NCBI GenBank assembly: GCA_907165065.1
Contig: OU015529.1
Coordinates: 9,247,554-9,311,553, forward strand
Length of the DNA stretch: 64,000 nt
Reading direction: 5' to 3'
Origin: Caprimulgus europaeus
Taxonomy: Eukaryota > Chordata > Aves > Caprimulgiformes > Caprimulgidae
A program made the translations under genes and the position numbers. How positions within the stretch are numbered: position 1 is the stretch's first letter; every line of letters begins with the position of its first letter. This document shows, piece by piece, positions 63,570 to 64,000 of the stretch. The notes beneath the pieces were generated by a model, which saw only the letters and a program-made list of their open reading frames with translations, was not told the DNA's origin and did not search any database.

Positions 63570-64000
63570 GATATACCAAGCAGGGTGGTGCAGTCAACCA
63601 ACCCCATGCCAGAGGGATGGGACGCCATCCTGAGGGACCTGGGCAGGCTGGAGAAGCTCATGAGGTTCAACAAGGCCAAGTGCAGAGTCCTGCACCTGGG
63701 TCTGGACAATCCTCGTTATCGGTACAGGCTGGGCAATGATGTGCTGGAAAGCAGCCCTGAGGAAAATGACCTGGGGGTAGTAGTGGATGAAAAGCTGGAA
63801 TTAACCCACCAATATGCATCTGCAGCCCAGAAAGCCAACTGCATCCTGGGCTGCATCAAAAGTGTGCCCAGCAGATCAAAGAGAGGTGATTCTGCCCCTT
63901 TACTCTGCTCTGGTGAGACCTCACCTGGAATACTGCATCCAGTTTTGGAGCCCCCAACACAAGAAGGACGTGTACCTGGTGGAGTGATTCCAGAGGAGAG
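63570..64000 (+). mobile_element. CR1 LINE, plus strand, cut by the window end
   Basis: Encodes CR1 ORF2 sequence around and after the reverse transcriptase domain: [55 protein letters not shown] and [15 protein letters not shown] frame change occurs after about residue 90, so the copy is inactive. The left boundary is approximate; the 3' end lies outside the window. It is inverted relative to the copy at 61.7 kb. Confidence 0.93.

Noticed and set aside
1-64000. CRISPR arrays, bacterial operons, phage or plasmid systems
   Set aside because: The window is vertebrate nuclear DNA by exon structure and CR1 content; no spaced direct repeats or prokaryotic gene clusters are present.

Overview
The window looks like a stretch of bird (Aves) nuclear genome. 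Two things show this. It carries CR1 LINE copies of the avian type, with the conserved 3' body and tails of short ATTCTATG-like repeats. Its one recognisable protein-coding exon is the first exon of a vertebrate gene, ATRNL1 (attractin-like 1), with a canonical splice donor. The order or species cannot be read from the sequence alone. Most of the DNA is AT-rich and non-coding. The many short open frames lack domains, splice context or recognisable similarity, and I treat them as chance.

Layout. Positions 1-13,371 are the 5' part of ATRNL1 intron 1 (minus strand, so transcription runs from right to left). ATRNL1 coding exon 1 is 13,372-13,655; it encodes the N-terminus, the signal-anchor-like hydrophobic segment and the first EGF-like module. 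A CpG island of about 1.5 kb (roughly 13,560-15,030) covers exon 1, the leader and the promoter. It holds candidate YY1, TALE/homeodomain and GC-box sites, small upstream ORFs, and a TATA-like motif pointing the other way. From about 15 kb to 64 kb I find no supported gene. This is the upstream flank of ATRNL1, and by established synteny in other amniotes TRUB1 would be the next gene, beyond this window.

Repeats. Younger CR1 copies lie at 20.98 kb, 33.37 kb, 58.69 kb, 61.71 kb and 63.57 kb (the last runs off the window). Smaller or older CR1 fragments lie at 7.64, 28.55, 40.33 and 46.90 kb. A nearly complete MIR-type SINE of the amniote-wide kind lies at 38.90-39.13 kb, and two ancient L2/MIR-type 3' tails at 58.49 and 59.31 kb. 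Local tandem duplications occur at 20.45 kb (19 bp, exact), 23.90 kb (22 bp) and 37.07 kb (two 68-bp copies, 87-bp period). Microsatellites and homopolymers are scattered throughout.

I did not find an undescribed system, operon, CRISPR array or intact mobile element. The items most worth a second look are the architecture of the ATRNL1 start and promoter, the well-preserved old SINE, and a few AT-rich intergenic blocks that read like conserved non-coding elements, which only an alignment can confirm.
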